DNA from: Reyranella sp. CPCC 100927
Lineage (GTDB): Bacteria > Pseudomonadota > Alphaproteobacteria > Reyranellales > Reyranellaceae
Length of the DNA: 64,000 nt
Assembly (NCBI RefSeq): GCF_007859315.1
Contig: NZ_VOHA01000004.1
Span: 1-64,000, forward strand
Reading direction: 5' to 3'
In this document: one piece after another, positions 60,355 through 64,000 of the stretch
How positions within the stretch are numbered: the first letter of the stretch is position 1
Layout: every line of letters begins with the position of its first letter
The notes under the pieces: model-generated
What the model saw: only the letters and a program-made list of their open reading frames with translations
Database searches by the model: none
Told to the model about the DNA's origin: nothing
Made by a program: the position numbers and the translations under genes

Positions 60355-61668
60355 ATGACGCGATCACCGGCAATGGCCGAACAAGACGTGCGACACGGCG
60401 GCAGCCATGAGACGGCGAGCCCGGGCGAGATTGCCGTGGGCGTCGTTATCGGCCGGACATCGGAGTTCTTCGATTTTTTCGTCTATGCGATTGCCTCGGT
60501 CATCGTCTTTCCGCGGCTGGTGTTCCCGTACGCGGATGCGCTGACCGCAACCCTGTACGCGTTCGCCATCTTCGCACTCGCCTTCGTGGCGCGACCCTTT
60601 GGCACGGTGATCTTCACAGCCCTTCATCGCCGCCACGGCAAAGGGGTGAAGCTGACGCTCGCGCTGTTTCTGCTGGGGACCTCGACAGTCGCGATCGCCT
60701 TCCTGCCGGGCTACGACACGATCGGCGCAGCGTCCGCCTGGCTTCTGGCCCTGGCCCGCATCGGCCAAGGACTCGCCTGGGGCGGCACGTGGGATGGCCT
60801 CGCATCTCTGCTGGCGCTCAATGCGCCGGCGCATCGTCGCGGCTGGTATGCCATGATTCCCCAACTCGGTGCGCCGTTGGGACTCATCGTGGCGAGCGGC
60901 CTGTTTGCGTTCTTCGCCGGCAATCTCTCGGCCGAGGATTTCTTCGGCTGGGGCTGGCGCTATCCGTTCTTTGTCGCTTTCGCGATCAACGTCGTTGCGT
61001 TGTTCGCCCGGCTGCGGATGGTCGCAACGCCGGACTACATGGGCTTGTTCGAAAGCCGTTCGCTTCAGCCTGTTTCCGCGATCGAAACGATCGGGCGCGA
61101 GGGACGCAACATCGCCATCGGCGCTTTCGCGCCCCTGGCAAGCTTTGCCTTGTTCCACATGGTCACGGTGTTTCCGCTCTCGTGGGTGTTCCTCTACACC
61201 GAGGACGGCCCCGCACGCTTCCTGGTGATCGAAGCGATCGGCGCGGTGTTCGGCGTCGCGGCGATTGTCGCGTCAGGTGTCATTGCCGACCGCGTGGGAC
61301 GCGATGCGCTGCTGCTCGGATCGGCGATGGCGATCGCGGCCTATAGCGGCTTTGCGCCACAACTGCTCGATGCCGGCATTGTCGGCGAGACCGTCTACAT
61401 GGTTCTCGGCTTCATCCTGCTGGGGCTGTCCTTCGGGCAGTCGTCAGGTGCGATCGCATCGCGGTTCGCCCAGATCTATCGCTACACGGCATCGGCGCTG
61501 ACGGCCGATTTCGCGTGGCTGATCGGTGCGGGATTTGCACCGCTTGCCGCGCTTCTGCTGGCCAGCCAATTTGGCCTCATGTCTGCCGGCGCTTATCTTC
61601 TGTCCGGCGCAGCCTGTACCTTGCTGGCGCTGGTGGTGAACCGGAAGCGGGCACACCGAGAGCCGTGA
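60355..61668 (+). CDS. MFS transporter, metabolite:H+ symporter type
   Basis: A 437-residue inner-membrane carrier with twelve helices. The N-terminal block is IAVGVVIGRTSEFFDFFVYA, with FARPFG-like VARPFGTVIF and RIGQGLAWGGTWDGLASLL, the pattern of the MHS (metabolite:H+ symporter) branch. A second half follows the central loop (SLQPVSAIETIGREGRNIA). The substrate is unknown. It is divergent from cyoA and shares the gap with its palindrome. ATG 60373 is an alternative start. Confidence 0.92.
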   Translation: MTRSPAMAEQDVRHGGSHETASPGEIAVGVVIGRTSEFFDFFVYAIASVIVFPRLVFPYADALTATLYAFAIFALAFVARPFGTVIFTALHRRHGKGVKLTLALFLLGTSTVAIAFLPGYDTIGAASAWLLALARIGQGLAWGGTWDGLASLLALNAPAHRRGWYAMIPQLGAPLGLIVASGLFAFFAGNLSAEDFFGWGWRYPFFVAFAINVVALFARLRMVATPDYMGLFESRSLQPVSAIETIGREGRNIAIGAFAPLASFALFHMVTVFPLSWVFLYTEDGPARFLVIEAIGAVFGVAAIVASGVIADRVGRDALLLGSAMAIAAYSGFAPQLLDAGIVGETVYMVLGFILLGLSFGQSSGAIASRFAQIYRYTASALTADFAWLIGAGFAPLAALLLASQFGLMSAGAYLLSGAACTLLALVVNRKRAHREP

Positions 61669-62000
61669 CGAACGCATCAGCGGTATCCGCATAGCGGCGC
61701 GTTTCGTTCATCCGCGCGACTCGTCACGGTCATCCACACGGGCAATGTGGTTGAGGTGCCTTCTGACGCCACTCTGACGCCTTTTCTACCGAAAAGGCCG
61801 CATGCGGCGAGTTGCGACTCGTTCGTAGTTGCACTAAAGTGGACCAAGATGCCTGATCAGCAGCAGACGTTTGCGTGGCGGTGAATATGCGGCGCCAGTG
61901 ATGGTCCCGCGATGCAGCCGCTGAACGCGGGGGTTGTGCGCCGATCGCGGCGGCGAAAGCCGATCAGGTGCGAGGCATGAGGGGCGTAGAGGGCTGGCAA
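61669..62000 (+). other. 332-bp gap with hairpin, ahead of iron permease gene
   Basis: GCCTTTTC (61779-61786) pairs perfectly with GAAAAGGC (61791-61798) over TACC, 111 bases after the MFS stop. A nearby CTGACGCC repeat occurs twice (61763 and 61774). The hairpin may end MFS transcription. The rest contains the promoter and leader of the FTR1 gene; no other gene is supported. Confidence 0.5.
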
Positions 62001-63953
62001 ATGAGAATGATCGATTGGCCTCGCAGGTTGATGGCCGCGGCCGCCGGACGGTGGTTGTTGTGTGCCGTACTCGCGTTGGGCCTGCACGGCCCCGCATTTG
62101 CAGCGCCGACCGACGATGCCAAGGCGCAGACGATCGTCCATATGCTCGACTACGTGAGTGTCGACTATCCCGAGTTCGTGCAGGACGGCAAAATTCTCAA
62201 TGCCGAGGAATTCCAGGAGCAGCGCGAGTTTGCGACGCAGGTGATCGAACTGCTCGGCCAGTTGCCGTCGCAGCCGGCGCAGCCGGCGTTGCTGCAGCAG
62301 GCGAAGACCCTGCTGGAGCGTATCGATGCCAAGGCGCCGGGTGATGAGGTGTCGACGCTTGCCACCGCGCTGCGCAATGGTGTGATCCAGGCGTGGCGGG
62401 TGAGCGTGGCGCCGCGCAAGGCGCCGGATGTGGCGGCGGGCGGCAAGTTGTTCGCGGAGCATTGCGCTGCGTGCCATGGTGCGCAGGGACGCGGCGACGG
62501 GCAACTGGCCAAGGGCATGGAACCCGCCCCCAGCAACTTCCACGATGAGGCGCGCATGCGGCAGCGCAGCCTCTATGGCTTGTACAATACCATTACGCTC
62601 GGCGTCGACGGCACGTCGATGCGCGCCTTCTCCGAGCTTTCCGAGGCCGACCGCTGGGCACTGACCTTCTTCGCCGCCGGCCTGCGGGCGGATTCCGACA
62701 CTGTCGCCAAGGGCGCAGCCGCATGGCGGCGCGGCGAGGGCAAGACGGTCTTCGATGGTCTGCGACCGCTCGTGACCAAGGCGCCGGGGGAAGTGGCGCA
62801 GGCTGGCTCCGATCTGGACGCCGTGCGCGCCTACCTGACGCAGGAGCCCCAGGCCGTGCAGTCGGCGGCGCCGGCGCCGCTGGACTTCTCGCGCGCCAAG
62901 CTTGACGAGGCGGCGCAAGCCTACGCCCGCGGCGACCGCGAGGGGGCACGACGCCTGGCCATCGCCGCCTATCTCGAGGGCTTTGAACTGGTCGAGGCGG
63001 CTCTGGACAACGTGGATGCGGCGCTGCGCACCGAGACCGAACGAGAGATGATGGCCCTGCGTTCGGCCATCGGCGATGGCAAACCAGCCGAGGCGGTGAC
63101 GGCACAGGTCGACAAGATCAAGGCGCTGCTCGATCGGGCTGACGAGAAGCTCGGCAGCGGAAACCTGTCGACGACGGCGGCGTTCGTCAGCTCGCTGCTG
63201 ATCCTGCTGCGCGAAGGCCTCGAAGCCATCCTGGTGCTGGCGGCCATCATCGCCTTCGTCGTGAAGACCGGCCGGCGCGACGCCTTGCGCTACATTCACT
63301 TCGGCTGGATGGGCGCCGTGGTGCTGGGTGCCGCGACATGGGCCGTGGCGAGCTACGTGATCAGTATCTCGGGTGCCGACCGCGAGGTGACGGAGGGCGT
63401 CACCGCGCTGCTGGCGGCCGTAATGCTGCTGTATGTCGGATGGTGGCTGCACAGTCGATCGAGTGCGCAGGCGTGGAACAAATTCATCCGCGAGCAGGTG
63501 GATACGGCACTCGGCAAGCGAACGCTGTGGGCGATGGCCGGCATCTCGTTCCTCGCCGTCTATCGCGAGCTGTTCGAGGTGATCCTGTTCTATGAGACGC
63601 TGTGGGCCCAGGCGGGATCGGAAGGGCATGGTGCGGTACTTGGCGGCATGGCGGCCGGTGCGCTGTTGTTGGTGATCATCGGCGGCGCGATCCTGCGCTA
63701 TGGCGTGCGGCTGCCGATCGGCCCGTTCTTCGCGGTCACTGGGGGCTTGCTGGCGGTGATGGCGGTGGTGTTCGTGGGCAACGGTGTGGCGGCGCTGCAG
63801 GAGGCCGGTGTGCTGGACGCCACCGCGGTGCGCTTCATCTCGTTGCCGTTGCTGGGCATCCATCCCACCGCGCAGGGGCTGGGCCTGCAGGTGGTGACCG
63901 TGCTCCTGATCGTGACCGGCCTCTGGCTCAATCGGAAGCGAGCGACGGCCTGA
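62001..63953 (+). CDS. FTR1-family iron permease fused to a cytochrome c domain
   Basis: A 650-residue protein. A signal peptide (MAAAAGRWLLCAVLALGL...AFA) is followed by a helical segment, a c-type heme domain with HCAACHGAQGRGDGQLAKGM (CAACH near residue 155) and a linker domain. The FTR1 membrane domain of seven helices starts near residue 390. The permease motifs are REGLE (residues 404-408, in ILLLREGLEAILVLAAI) and RELFE (522-526, in YRELFEVILFYETLWAQ). Both motifs bind iron in FTR1/EfeU. A built-in heme suggests iron oxidation coupled to transport. ATG 62001 is preferred over 61968 and 61977 because it places the signal peptide near the N-terminus. Confidence 0.9.
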   Translation: MRMIDWPRRLMAAAAGRWLLCAVLALGLHGPAFAAPTDDAKAQTIVHMLDYVSVDYPEFVQDGKILNAEEFQEQREFATQVIELLGQLPSQPAQPALLQQAKTLLERIDAKAPGDEVSTLATALRNGVIQAWRVSVAPRKAPDVAAGGKLFAEHCAACHGAQGRGDGQLAKGMEPAPSNFHDEARMRQRSLYGLYNTITLGVDGTSMRAFSELSEADRWALTFFAAGLRADSDTVAKGAAAWRRGEGKTVFDGLRPLVTKAPGEVAQAGSDLDAVRAYLTQEPQAVQSAAPAPLDFSRAKLDEAAQAYARGDREGARRLAIAAYLEGFELVEAALDNVDAALRTETEREMMALRSAIGDGKPAEAVTAQVDKIKALLDRADEKLGSGNLSTTAAFVSSLLILLREGLEAILVLAAIIAFVVKTGRRDALRYIHFGWMGAVVLGAATWAVASYVISISGADREVTEGVTALLAAVMLLYVGWWLHSRSSAQAWNKFIREQVDTALGKRTLWAMAGISFLAVYRELFEVILFYETLWAQAGSEGHGAVLGGMAAGALLLVIIGGAILRYGVRLPIGPFFAVTGGLLAVMAVVFVGNGVAALQEAGVLDATAVRFISLPLLGIHPTAQGLGLQVVTVLLIVTGLWLNRKRATA

Positions 63954-64000
63954 ACCGGGGACGGCCCTTCCGGCAGCTCTACCGTCGCGTTCGTTCTCGC

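Noticed and set aside
61857-63863. Long open frame (668 codons) on the minus strand
   Set aside because: It lies opposite the FTR1 iron permease, which has intact heme and iron motifs. Its His/Arg/Gln-rich product has no recognisable domain.

Overview
This is 64 kb of GC-rich chromosomal DNA, almost certainly from an alphaproteobacterium. The signs are a RegB/RegA redox regulator pair joined to cyoABCD and SURF1, an HWE-type sensor kinase, an alphaproteobacterial porin, bacterial Ku, many Tat-exported enzymes, and short palindromic intergenic repeats of the kind common in Hyphomicrobiales and Rhodospirillales. A genus cannot be named from the sequence alone. The window has no phage genes, no intact transposase, no CRISPR array and no rRNA. 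It has one tRNA, tRNA-Ser(GCT). Gene density is about 90 percent.

Layout. 0-5.6 kb: gatB, two tandem secreted proteins of unknown function (minus strand), an MBL-fold lactonase-like enzyme and a small lipoprotein. 5.6-12 kb: a Tat-exported amidase, a CobW-type metal GTPase with a His-rich linker, two tandem Tat-exported cyclase-family hydrolases with a duplicated upstream region, and a secreted MBL-fold hydrolase. 12.1-16.7 kb: a tightly overlapping operon of ABC ATPase, ABC-2 permease, GldG-like auxiliary protein, DUF4340-like protein and HupE/UreJ-type membrane protein. 16.7-21.3 kb: ASCH protein, serine beta-lactamase-like hydrolase, porin and small conserved proteins. 21.3-27.7 kb: an iron-acquisition block (TonB-dependent receptor, FecR, FecI sigma factor, DUF3325, PepSY membrane protein, DUF3649). 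27.8-39.8 kb: mixed metabolic and stress genes (YCII protein, two glutathione transferases, HWE kinase with a response regulator, SDR, Ku, split chromate transporter, DUF1330, sorbosone-dehydrogenase-like protein, EamA transporter).

40-45.5 kb: a PRC-barrel protein, then an operon of secreted amidohydrolase, small periplasmic protein and diheme peroxidase, another glutathione transferase, and an unrecognised secreted 429-residue protein. 45.6-52.5 kb: an ABM monooxygenase, an amidase and a five-component branched-chain-amino-acid/urea/amide-type ABC importer, which together look like an amide uptake and hydrolysis unit. 53-60.2 kb: the tRNA, then a seven-gene operon on the minus strand, cyoA-cyoB-cyoC-cyoD-SURF1-regB-regA (quinol oxidase, its assembly factor and the redox regulators), with a perfect palindrome ahead of it and a divergent MFS transporter. 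62-64 kb: an FTR1 iron permease that carries its own c-type cytochrome domain.

The most unusual items are: a palindromic mini-element present twice, each time ending a gene exactly at its TAG stop codon; a second palindromic repeat family that has become the C-terminal tail of an ABC permease; a GldG-like ABC auxiliary protein with a His-rich insert, made in one operon with a HupE-type protein; and the amidohydrolase/diheme-peroxidase operon.
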